34,625 nt of DNA, taken from contig CAZPJD010000028.1 in the NCBI GenBank assembly GCA_964586775.1, positions 1-34,625 on the forward strand. The letters run 5' to 3'. Positions within the stretch are counted from its first letter, which is position 1. Every line of letters begins with the position of its first letter. Of this stretch, positions 19,778-27,451 are shown piece by piece. Position numbers and translations under genes: made by a program. The stretch is from JADLEX01 sp964586775. Its GTDB lineage: Bacteria; Lernaellota; Lernaellaia; JACKCT01. The notes below the pieces were generated by a model. That model was not told where the DNA came from. It was given only the letters and a program-made list of their open reading frames with translations, and did no database searches.

Positions 19778-20319
19778 CGCGCGCAGTGCTTTTCGCTCAT
19801 ATCTAAGCCGATGGCGACGTACGCGACGTCGAAGAAGAGACCGAAGGCAGTCCCTTCCCCATCCGTGACGGCGGATGACGACCAGAGTCGGGTGCATTCG
19901 TCCGGCAATTCTTCGGGTCCGTAGCAGCCTTGGTTTGGTCCCGAGCCTTCCTCGCAGATTCCGCACTCCTCCCACGGGCAATCCGGGGCGAGACATTCGT
20001 CGGTGATTCCGCAGTCCCCTCCCGTTTCGCTTTGGGGACAGCCACGAACGAGGGTTCTCAGTTCCGAAATCGACGGAAGTCGCCAATCCTTCGATCCACC
20101 CCAATCGAGGGCATCGCAATAGTCTCTTGATCGGGAAAAGCTCCGATCACACGACACCGCCGCCTGCCACGTCAATTCGGTTTCCGGGTCTAGCCACACG
20201 GACTCACTCGTAGAGTCGGCTATCTCATCGTCGTCATCGCTGCACGAAAGCGGACTCAACGAAAGGGCAAGCAGCGTCGCGACCGCGAACGGAAGCGACA
20301 TGAATTTGATCGATTTCAT
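19765..20319 (-). CDS. Lcl-domain (DUF1566) lipoprotein, copy 2
   Basis: This 184-residue paralogue of the 19170-19718 product shares the leader (SLSPLSC then SDDDD), the ELTWQ, DWRLPSISELRTLVRGC and LWSSS segments, and the C-terminal EKHxxxCVR. The central Cys-rich insert (about residues 95-130) differs in sequence, while the cysteine spacing is largely kept, suggesting variable surface loops on a common frame. GGAGG precedes the ATG and overlaps the TAG stop of the 70-residue ORF upstream, consistent with translational coupling. It is presumably anchored in the outer membrane. Function beyond a surface or periplasmic role is unknown. Confidence 0.8.
   Translation of the reverse strand: MKSIKFMSLPFAVATLLALSLSPLSCSDDDDEIADSTSESVWLDPETELTWQAAVSCDRSFSRSRDYCDALDWGGSKDWRLPSISELRTLVRGCPQSETGGDCGITDECLAPDCPWEECGICEEGSGPNQGCYGPEELPDECTRLWSSSAVTDGEGTAFGLFFDVAYVAIGLDMSEKHCARCVR
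20234..20290. repeat. 57-base leader repeat, copy 2
   Basis: Identical to 19633-19689. The perfect match over the leader, compared with diverged mature domains, suggests recent duplication, gene conversion or strong selection on the export signal. Confidence 0.9.
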
Positions 20320-20328
20320 GATCGCCTC

Positions 20329-20541
20329 CTAGTGGAAGTAGAGGTAATTGGCGTCGGAAACGGAACAAGTTCCCGGGTTGTGCAGGCATGGGCCGTCGTT
20401 GTCGCTGCGCTTCAGGTCCTCGTAGAACCACGTCACGTACACGCGGCGCGTTCCCTCGCCGCCCTGCCCGTTGGGGACGTCAAGTCCGTTGATGTCGAGC
20501 TGATAGCAGCGGTCGGGCACATCGAGTTTCGCAACGGTCAT
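20329..20541 (-). CDS. Small protein of unknown function, 70 residues
   Basis: This ORF encodes 70 residues with no signal peptide and two to three cysteines (DRCYQLD, GPCLHN, TCSVSD). Its ribosome site GGAG (20554-20551) abuts the stop codon region of the upstream GIY-YIG gene, 9 bases before the ATG. Its TAG stop is embedded in the GGAGG of the next gene. This tight packing argues that it is translated. I recognise no family. It could be a genuine small partner of the GIY-YIG protein, or the remaining tail of a broken secreted protein, since the frame stays open upstream of the ATG. Base composition is lower in GC than the flanking operons. Confidence 0.5.
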   Translation of the reverse strand: MTVAKLDVPDRCYQLDINGLDVPNGQGGEGTRRVYVTWFYEDLKRSDNDGPCLHNPGTCSVSDANYLYFH

Positions 20542-20554
20542 TGCTCGACACTCC

Positions 20555-21067
20555 TCAGGCTGTCTTCTTGGCTTTACGTCCGATCGTGTTCCAGTCAGCC
20601 GGGATCTCTTTGATCAAGAACTCCTCCAGCGCGGAGGCGATCCAGCTGAAACCGGGCTGAACTGCGATCACGGTCAGCCAATGCGCCGGAAACTGCTTCT
20701 GACAATGCTCCCTCAGTGCCGCCGTCACCCCATCCTTCTCAAGCGTGCGTCGGAAGGCTCCAAGTGTGCCGAAATGCGACCAGATTCGCGCTCCGAGATA
20801 GCTTCCCTCACCCTGCGAACACTTACCCACGTAGCAATGGCTCTTGTCTTCCGACCAGAGGATGTAGACCCCGGTCTCTTCGAAGCCCTCCCAGAGGCTC
20901 CAACGAAAATCATTGAACTCCTGGCTCAGAACCGGAGCCCGCAGTTCCGCCGCTTCCGCCTCACGGTGGTCGAGTAGTTGGAACGTTCTCACTTTGAATG
21001 ACCTCAATCCCCTGAATTGACGAAGGTGTTGCTCAAACTTCACAAGGGGTATTCGAGATTCAGGCAT
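20555..21067 (-). CDS. GIY-YIG-domain protein
   Basis: The start at 21067 is preferred because GGAG lies 7 bases upstream; an ATG at 21151 would add 28 residues. The 170-residue product has a GIY-YIG-like core in its C-terminal two thirds: TGVYILW and CYVGKC give the two tyrosine strands, GARIWSHFG gives the helix with the catalytic-type Arg, and EEFLIKEIPADWNTIGRK gives the metal-binding Glu and the terminal Asn. Such domains are nucleases or nuclease-like DNA-binding modules in restriction, repair and mobile-element proteins. The first 60 residues resemble no known domain to me. Sample lines here run about 55-57 percent GC against about 70 percent in the liu genes, so recent acquisition is plausible. 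It heads the group leading into the Lcl lipoproteins. Confidence 0.72.
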   Translation of the reverse strand: MPESRIPLVKFEQHLRQFRGLRSFKVRTFQLLDHREAEAAELRAPVLSQEFNDFRWSLWEGFEETGVYILWSEDKSHCYVGKCSQGEGSYLGARIWSHFGTLGAFRRTLEKDGVTAALREHCQKQFPAHWLTVIAVQPGFSWIASALEEFLIKEIPADWNTIGRKAKKTA

Positions 21068-21107
21068 GACTTTTCTCCAACCGGTGTTTGACCAAAAAGT
21101 CCTGATC

Positions 21108-21136
21108 ATTCCGCCGTCGATGCGAAGCTTCGTCAA
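21108..21136 (-). promoter_or_regulatory. Weak promoter candidate before the GIY-YIG gene
   Basis: On the minus strand TTGACG (21136-21131) is followed after 17 bases by CGGAAT (21113-21108). The -35 is good, but the -10 matches only 3 of 6 positions. Confidence 0.25.
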
Positions 21137-21163
21137 GAGGTCATTTCTCAATCCCTCCGCCCC

Positions 21164-23245
21164 TCACCCCTCTGGAATCATGCGCACGTCTAGGATCGCC
21201 GCGCCCTTGCCGCGCTCGAAGAGGCGCACGGGGTTGAGGTCGAGTTCGCGCAGGGCGTCGTGATTCGCGATCATCAGGCCGACGCGCACGACGATGTCGG
21301 CGAGGGCCGCGACGTCGAAGGCCGCCCGGCCGCGCATCGCCTCGAGGATTCCCGCCGCGGGCAGCTTGGCGATCATGCGCAGCGCCTCGGCGCGCGAGAT
21401 GGGCGCGAGGCGCGTGACGGGCTTGCCCAGCACCTCGGCGGCGATGCCGCCCCAGCCCAGCGCGACCAGCGGGCCGAAGTCGCGGTCGCGCGCCGCGCCG
21501 ACGATCAGTTCGAGCCCGCCCCTCACCATCGGCTGCACGACCACGCCATCGAAGCGCGCGCCCGGGCGGTGTTTCGCGAGCGACGCGCGCACGCGCTCGA
21601 ACGCCTCGCGCACTCCTCGTCCGTTCGAGAGCTTGAGCGCCACGCCGCCCACGTCGGTCTTGTGGCTCGCGTCGGGGCTCTCGACCTTGAGCGCGGCGGG
21701 GCAACCCAGCTCGCGCGCGGCGGCCGCGGCCTTTTGCGCGGTCGGCGCGAAGCGCGTGTCGATCACGGGCAGGCCGTAGGCGCGGCAGACATCGTAGGCC
21801 TCGACGCCCAGGTGCGTCTTGCCGCGCGACGCGACGAGCAGTTCGTCCGCCCGCGCGCGATCGACGCGAAGACGCGGCGGCGGCTCGCGGCGGCGATCCA
21901 GACGCCGGTGATGCACGAGGCTGACGGCGAGCGCGTCCACGGCCTCGTCGGCGGTGGCGAAGATCGGAAAGATCGCGAGCGATTTCATGCGCACGATCTC
22001 CTCGGGCCACGCGTGCAGCACCATCGCCACGGGCTTTTGGTGGCGCTCGCACTGCTCGGCCAGATGGCGCAGCAGATCGATCGGCGCCTGCGTATTCGCC
22101 GCCGAAAAATAGGCGAGCAAAAAGACGACGCCGTCGATCTGCGGCTGCGCGAGAATGTCGGACAAAACGGCCTTGTACGCCTCGATCTCGAACAGGTCGC
22201 CCAGATCGAGCGGGTTTTGCAGGCGGATGACGCCCGCGCGCACGTGCTCGCTCACCACCTGGAGCACGTGGTCGTCGAAGGGCGGCAGCGTGAAGCCGTG
22301 GCGCGCGCAGGTGTCGGCCGCGATGACCGCGTGTCCGCCCGAACGCGAGATCACCCCGATGCGCGTGCCCCGCAGCGGCGGCAGCGAAAAGATCTTCGCG
22401 CCGCTCACCGCGCCGTGCAGCGTGCGCGTGCGCAGCACGCCCATCTGACGCAGGGCCTCTTCGGCGACGTGGTCGTCGGAGAGCATCGCCGTGGTGTGGC
22501 TCGCGGCGATGGCGCCCGACAGCTCGCCCGTGTTGCTCTTGTGCACCACGACGGGTTTGTCGGTCGATCCCACGAGGCGGCAGAACTCGCGCGCGCGAGA
22601 GAAACTCTCCAGATAAAACACGATCTGCTTCGTCTCGGGATCGTCGATGAGGTATTCGAGCAGATCGACCTCGTCCACGCTCATCTTGTTGCCGATCGAC
22701 GCGAACTTCGCGACGCCCAGGTGCTCGTTGGCGAATTCGCTCAGATACGAAATGCCGACGCCGCCCGACTGCGTAACGATGGAGATGCCGCCCGGGCGGA
22801 CCATGGGCATATACGAAAAACTCACGCACAGACCCGAATGCGTGTTGAAGGTGCCGATGCCGTTGGGGCCGACGAAGCGGATGTCGTTTTCGGCGGCGAT
22901 CGCGCGAATGCGTTCGGCGAGCTTTGCGCCGTCCTGGTCTTTTTCCGCGAACCCGCCCGACTCGATCACGATGCGTTTGATGCCGGCGCGCGCGCACTCC
23001 TCCATCATGCCCGGCACGATGCGCGCGGGCGTAAAGATGACGGCGAGGTCGATGGGCCGCGCGATCTCGGCGACGCTTTGATGGATGTAGTGACCGTGAA
23101 ACGTGCCGCCGCGCTGGCCGACGAGCTCGATGACGCCGTTGTAGGAAAACTCGTGGAGGTTTTGGACGATCTTCTGGCCGAGGTTGCCGGGGCGCGGGCT
23201 GACGCCGATCACGGCGATGCAGCCCGCGTTGAAAAAGGTGTGCAT
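21164..23245 (-). CDS. Acyl-CoA synthetase (NDP-forming), fused alpha-beta type
   Basis: This 693-residue protein is the single-chain form of ADP-forming acetyl/acyl-CoA synthetase, which converts an acyl-CoA, ADP and phosphate to acid, ATP and CoA, or the reverse. The order is a CoA-binding domain (about residues 5-135, GCIAVIGVSPRPGNLG), a succinyl-CoA-ligase-like domain (GGISIVTQSGGVGISYLSEF) with the phosphohistidine loop GAIAASHTTAM (His250), a second ligase-like domain (GVISRSGGHAVIAADTCA), and a C-terminal ATP-grasp domain from about 470 with ALKVESPDASHKTDVGGVAL. All domains look intact. GAGGGG precedes the ATG. It might use acyl-CoAs from branched-chain catabolism, but the substrate cannot be fixed from sequence. 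It is divergent from the sulfatase-like gene. Confidence 0.92.
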   Translation of the reverse strand: MHTFFNAGCIAVIGVSPRPGNLGQKIVQNLHEFSYNGVIELVGQRGGTFHGHYIHQSVAEIARPIDLAVIFTPARIVPGMMEECARAGIKRIVIESGGFAEKDQDGAKLAERIRAIAAENDIRFVGPNGIGTFNTHSGLCVSFSYMPMVRPGGISIVTQSGGVGISYLSEFANEHLGVAKFASIGNKMSVDEVDLLEYLIDDPETKQIVFYLESFSRAREFCRLVGSTDKPVVVHKSNTGELSGAIAASHTTAMLSDDHVAEEALRQMGVLRTRTLHGAVSGAKIFSLPPLRGTRIGVISRSGGHAVIAADTCARHGFTLPPFDDHVLQVVSEHVRAGVIRLQNPLDLGDLFEIEAYKAVLSDILAQPQIDGVVFLLAYFSAANTQAPIDLLRHLAEQCERHQKPVAMVLHAWPEEIVRMKSLAIFPIFATADEAVDALAVSLVHHRRLDRRREPPPRLRVDRARADELLVASRGKTHLGVEAYDVCRAYGLPVIDTRFAPTAQKAAAAARELGCPAALKVESPDASHKTDVGGVALKLSNGRGVREAFERVRASLAKHRPGARFDGVVVQPMVRGGLELIVGAARDRDFGPLVALGWGGIAAEVLGKPVTRLAPISRAEALRMIAKLPAAGILEAMRGRAAFDVAALADIVVRVGLMIANHDALRELDLNPVRLFERGKGAAILDVRMIPEG

Positions 23246-23383
23246 GTGCCCCTCGAAATTCGAAAATGCGACGCCGCGAAACGGTCGTGCGCCGCGCCGC
23301 CGACGCTATGCCCGGCCCGTCGCACGGTCAAGGCGCGCTCGCGGTTTTTTTCCCGACGGGTCCCGTGCTATGTTGCCGGACCC

Positions 23384-25636
23384 ATGGAATCATCGACTCC
23401 AAGGCAACGTCCGTTGCTTCCGCTTTCCGGCATCGTCGCCGCGATCATGGTCCTCGCGATCTCGTGCGCGCCGCCCGGCGCGACGACGACATCGACGCCG
23501 CCCGCGCCGCCCACGCCGCCCGCGGGGGACCTGTTCGCCGCGCTCGACGCGCAGGGCGAAACGGGACTCGTGCAGAGCTATCGGCAGGGATTGCAGGCGC
23601 GCGAGGGCGTGTCGGCCATCTCCATCCCCACATTTGCGTTTTCGGTGGACGTGCCCCAAAGCGGCGAATTGCGCGCGGGCTACACCGTCGCCGATCGCGA
23701 CTGGCCGAACGCCACGACCAAATCGACCTTCAGCATCCTTGTGCGCGATCGCGACCGGGCCGTCGTTTCGCTCCATCGCGGGACCATCGGCGAGACGGGC
23801 GAGTCGCCGACGGACGACTGGATCGATGTGGTCGCGGATCTGTCGCCCTGGGCGGGGCGTCGCGTGGACATCGTGATGCAGGTCGAGCGCGCGCCGAAAA
23901 CTCCCGGCGCCGCGCCGCTCGCCTATCGCGAGGGCGTGCCGGTCTGGTCGCGCGCCGTGGTGCAGAGCCGCGTCGCGCCCAAGGTCATGAACGTCCTGTG
24001 GATCACGATCGACACCCTGCGTCCCACGCAGGTCGGCGTGTACGGATACGCCAAACCCACGACGCCCGAGATCGACGCGTGGTCGCAAAAGGGCATCGTC
24101 TTCACGCAGGCCATCGCGCAATCGCCGTGGACGCGCACGTCGGTGTCGTCGATGCTGTATTCCGCGTATCCGCACCAGATCTGCGCCAAGCCCACGTGCG
24201 CGGGCGGCGGATTCGTGATCGAGCGGCCGATGCCGAATCTGCCCGGCGCGTTTCGCGACGCGGGTTTCGCCACCGTCGCTTACGTCGCCAACGACATCCT
24301 CGATCACAGCTACGGCACGGCGCGGGGATTCGACCGCTTTGTGCAGGCGCGCAGCGACGACGACGCGGCGACGGGCGCGATGTCGTGGATGGGCGCGCAC
24401 GGCGGTGAGCGGCCGTTCTTCGCCTATCTGCATTTCCTCGGGCCGCACGGGCCGTACGGATTCGTCCCCGGCGCGAGCGAGAACTTCATCGACGAGGCGA
24501 ACGGGCGGCGGCTGGAAGAGAAGTACAAGGCCGCGGGCGCGCTCTTCGCGGGGGTCGATCCGGCCGATCGTGAATCGCTCATCGCCATGTACGACGGCAA
24601 GCTGCTCGCGACGGACCGCCTGATGGGCCGCGTGCGCCGCGCGCTCGTCGAAGCGGGGCTCGCGGGCAACACCGTCGTGGTCATCGTCTCGGATCACGGC
24701 GAGGAATTTTTGGAGCATCAGGCGTGGGGGCACGGGCAGTCGCTCTTCGACGAGCAGCTCCGCGTGCCGCTGGTGCTGTTACCCCCGGGGCTCGACGCGC
24801 AAAAGCGCATCGACGAGCAGGTCGCGTTGATCGACGTCGCGCCCACGGTGTTGGGGCTGCTCGGACTGCCGATTCCCGAGAGCTTCGTCGGCCGCGCGAT
24901 GCTGGGCGACGTGGGCGCACCGCGCGACGCGGTGCTCGCCGAGTACCTGAACTCGGGTCCCGAGAGCGCCGCGATCCGTACGCCGAACCTGAAGTACATC
25001 TACGAATACGAATCGGGGCGCGAGCAGGTGTACGATCTGGCCGCGGACCCCGTCGAGCGCGTCAACCTCTCCACGCAGGCCGGGCGACTCGAACAGGGTC
25101 GTTTCGCGTTCCAGACCTTCAACCGGCAGCTCTCGATCGATCGCGGGCGCTACCTCGTGGAGCTGCGTCTCGTGTCGAGCGCGCCGGTGAACTGGAGCGT
25201 CGAGGCCGAGGGCGATCGGGCGATCATCCCCATGCTTCATGCGAATCCCGACGAGCGGATGGGCTGGACGGCGTCGGACGACTACCGCCGCGTGCGCATC
25301 ACGGGGCGAACCGAAAAGGGACGCGAGCTGGCCGTGACGCTGCCCGCGCGCGGCGACGCGAAGACGCTGGCCGTGAAGATTCTCGCCGACGGTCGCGAGT
25401 TGCCGCCGGGCGCGCTGATCGTGCCGACGCCGGGCGAAACCAACCCGGCTTCGCTGCTCGCGAACGTGATGGACCCCGGCGCGCGCGAGCACCTGTATGC
25501 CCTGTCGTCGCCGCCGACGCCCGCGGGCGAAGGCGCGCACGCGCTGGTGTGGATCGGCGCGCCGGGGGTGGGGTGGAAGTCGCGCAACCAGAAGGAGCTG
25601 CGCGAGAAGCTTCAGGCGCTCGGCTATCTGAACTGA
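23384..25636 (+). CDS. Sulfatase/alkaline-phosphatase-superfamily lipoprotein
   Basis: The start at 23384 gives a 750-residue protein with a lipoprotein signal ending LAISC (Cys28) and a Pro/Thr linker. Residues about 45-195 look like a beta-sandwich domain. The sulfatase fold runs about 200-600: NVLWITIDTLRP (metal Asp210), SPWTRTSVSS, IVSDHGEEFLEHQAWGHGQS (Asp437, His438, His450). The catalytic position that is Cys or Ser in formylglycine sulfatases is Thr250, so a classical sulfatase mechanism is unlikely and phosphatase, phosphodiesterase or phosphotransferase activity is more plausible. A further C-terminal beta domain ends in REKLQALGYLN, a tail common in this family. The frame remains open for 2.1 kb upstream, but that stretch is antisense to the acyl-CoA synthetase. 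No clear ribosome site precedes the ATG. Confidence 0.85.
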   Translation: MESSTPRQRPLLPLSGIVAAIMVLAISCAPPGATTTSTPPAPPTPPAGDLFAALDAQGETGLVQSYRQGLQAREGVSAISIPTFAFSVDVPQSGELRAGYTVADRDWPNATTKSTFSILVRDRDRAVVSLHRGTIGETGESPTDDWIDVVADLSPWAGRRVDIVMQVERAPKTPGAAPLAYREGVPVWSRAVVQSRVAPKVMNVLWITIDTLRPTQVGVYGYAKPTTPEIDAWSQKGIVFTQAIAQSPWTRTSVSSMLYSAYPHQICAKPTCAGGGFVIERPMPNLPGAFRDAGFATVAYVANDILDHSYGTARGFDRFVQARSDDDAATGAMSWMGAHGGERPFFAYLHFLGPHGPYGFVPGASENFIDEANGRRLEEKYKAAGALFAGVDPADRESLIAMYDGKLLATDRLMGRVRRALVEAGLAGNTVVVIVSDHGEEFLEHQAWGHGQSLFDEQLRVPLVLLPPGLDAQKRIDEQVALIDVAPTVLGLLGLPIPESFVGRAMLGDVGAPRDAVLAEYLNSGPESAAIRTPNLKYIYEYESGREQVYDLAADPVERVNLSTQAGRLEQGRFAFQTFNRQLSIDRGRYLVELRLVSSAPVNWSVEAEGDRAIIPMLHANPDERMGWTASDDYRRVRITGRTEKGRELAVTLPARGDAKTLAVKILADGRELPPGALIVPTPGETNPASLLANVMDPGAREHLYALSSPPTPAGEGAHALVWIGAPGVGWKSRNQKELREKLQALGYLN

Positions 25637-25643
25637 GGCGCGC

Positions 25644-27308
25644 TCAGAACGCCGGCACGGTCACGTCGCCGGACGACCAGTTTCGCAGCCACGCAAGCAG
25701 CTTGGGATAGACCGGGTTCCGGTCTTCTTCGACGGCGATCGCATCGAGGTGGCTCCACTGCGGGTAATCGATCAGCACAAAGCCGATCTCGTCACGACCC
25801 TCGGCATGGCCGCGCACCGGCGGCAGCGCGTCGCGGTACGCCTCCATGATGCCCTCGCCGTGGTAGTTGAGCGAGACGAGGGCGAACACCGGCGCATCGA
25901 CGAGCGATGTGGAGAGTTGGAAGTAGTCGTGAACCCACGTTCCCTCGCTCTCGAACGGCGCGGCGGCCTGCAGGTCGAGATCGAGACGCGCGGAGTAGTG
26001 CAGGTCGGTGAAGTTCGACGGCCCTTCCCACAGCATACGTGTGAGCTGCTGGATATCGACCAGCTCGGGCGGATCGCACACGTCGAAGCGCTGCCAACGG
26101 TAGATGGCATCCACATCGGTCGGCACGTCGCCAAGCAGCCCCTCGCGGATCGGCCCGCCGGTGAGCCGCCCCAGGTGTCCCATGAATTTCGGGTAGGGCA
26201 GGTAATCGGAATCGAGCACCACGCCGAAGAACGCTTCGTTCGTCAGCGTGATCGGCCGGCCGCGCATGAGCATCCAGTAGATCGACTCGAACGCGGCGTA
26301 GTCGGGAAAAAAGCCCTCGGGGCCAAGGGCGGGGTCGTTGGGATCGCCGAATCCCTGCGTCGCCGCCATGCCGAAGACCTCCATGAACCACGTCGATGCC
26401 GCGTCCATCGGTTCGGTGCGACGCATCGTGCCCGCGCGGATCATCTCCACCGCCTGCGGATAGGTCGTCTCGTCGATATTCGGATCGGGGCGCACCGCGC
26501 CGTCCCATAATATGAGCCCGGCGATCTCGTCGCCGCCCATCGCGCCGTCGTCGAATTCATACGCGGCAAACGCCTGCGCGAACGCCACGCCGCGCGAATC
26601 GCCCGCGATGAACACGTTGGTACGCCGCGAATCCTCGGGCACGAGGTGGACGAGGCGGCGCATGTCCTTCATCCACAGGTCGAGCCCCCACTCGCTCATC
26701 ATATCGGACTCGGGGCCCCACGTATCGAGGTCGTGATAGGTGTGCCCTTCGACCTCTTCGCCGAGGATGTAGTAGCGATATGCAAGCCACGGATCGCGGC
26801 GGCTCTCGGCGAGATCCATCGCGAACTGGTCCTCGAGCAGGGTGTGCCGCTTGTCGGGCACCCAGACCTCGACCTCACCGTCCGAGAGTTCCACCAGAGA
26901 GCGCGCAATGTGGAACATCTGATTCGCCCCCGCGACGTATCCCGCCTGGATGATGACGATCGCGCGCGCGGACGCGGGCTCGCCGTCCGGGGTGGCCTTG
27001 CGGAACCGGAACAGCGGGATGACGTTGAGTTCGTCGGGGGTCGTCGCGCCGGTCAGGGGATTCGCGGGCGCGCTCTCGCCGGGGATGAGCGCGTATTCGC
27101 GCACGATGCGCGAAGACGTGCTGGGCTCCACGGCGCTGGGCGAATCGGTGGAGTGCACGAGCGAATGCGATGAGACGAAGTCGTCGATTTCCTCTTTCTG
27201 GGAGCCATCGCCGCACGCAACGAGAGCGCAGACCAGCGCGATCGCCGCGCGGAACAGAAATCGCGGCGAATTCGCGCCGCGGATGATGGACGATGTGGTC
27301 TTCTTCAT
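25644..27308 (-). CDS. Alpha/beta-hydrolase-like lipoprotein
   Basis: This 554-residue protein has a signal peptide with lipobox LVAC (Cys32) followed by GDGSQKEE. An Ala/Ser-rich linker leads into a hydrolase-like core: AIVIIQAGYVAGANQMFHIA resembles an oxyanion strand, and VFIAGDSRGVAFAQAFA is a nucleophile elbow G-x-S-x-G with Ser238. A His in WSHLDAIAVEE near residue 525 could complete a triad. Large inserts (about residues 180-220 and 280-440) are probably a lid. It is likely an envelope esterase or lipase, but the exact family is not recognised. It ends 7 bases from the convergent sulfatase-like gene. Upstream, TTGTCT and TACGAT on the minus strand (27353-27323, spacer 19) are only a weak promoter. 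Confidence 0.72.
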   Translation of the reverse strand: MKKTTSSIIRGANSPRFLFRAAIALVCALVACGDGSQKEEIDDFVSSHSLVHSTDSPSAVEPSTSSRIVREYALIPGESAPANPLTGATTPDELNVIPLFRFRKATPDGEPASARAIVIIQAGYVAGANQMFHIARSLVELSDGEVEVWVPDKRHTLLEDQFAMDLAESRRDPWLAYRYYILGEEVEGHTYHDLDTWGPESDMMSEWGLDLWMKDMRRLVHLVPEDSRRTNVFIAGDSRGVAFAQAFAAYEFDDGAMGGDEIAGLILWDGAVRPDPNIDETTYPQAVEMIRAGTMRRTEPMDAASTWFMEVFGMAATQGFGDPNDPALGPEGFFPDYAAFESIYWMLMRGRPITLTNEAFFGVVLDSDYLPYPKFMGHLGRLTGGPIREGLLGDVPTDVDAIYRWQRFDVCDPPELVDIQQLTRMLWEGPSNFTDLHYSARLDLDLQAAAPFESEGTWVHDYFQLSTSLVDAPVFALVSLNYHGEGIMEAYRDALPPVRGHAEGRDEIGFVLIDYPQWSHLDAIAVEEDRNPVYPKLLAWLRNWSSGDVTVPAF

Positions 27309-27451
27309 TTCTCTTCGCGCTCATCGTAACATGAATCTCTGCGGAAGAGACAATCGATCGGTCGAGCCCTCCCCGCGAGGGCGGGAAAATAACCGTCATT
27401 GATCTCACCGAATGTGTTAACGTAACTGACTCAAGCGGATGGAGGTGCGTG

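Noticed and set aside
21260..23383. A 708-residue upstream extension of the sulfatase-fold frame
   Set aside because: It is antisense to the well-supported acyl-CoA synthetase gene, has low-complexity Arg/Ala/His-rich translation and no family motifs. The lipoprotein signal at 23384 marks the true start.
23384..25636. Annotation as a formylglycine-dependent sulfatase
   Set aside because: The conserved Cys/Ser-x-Pro-x-Arg motif is absent and Thr occupies the nucleophile position, so only the superfamily is claimed.
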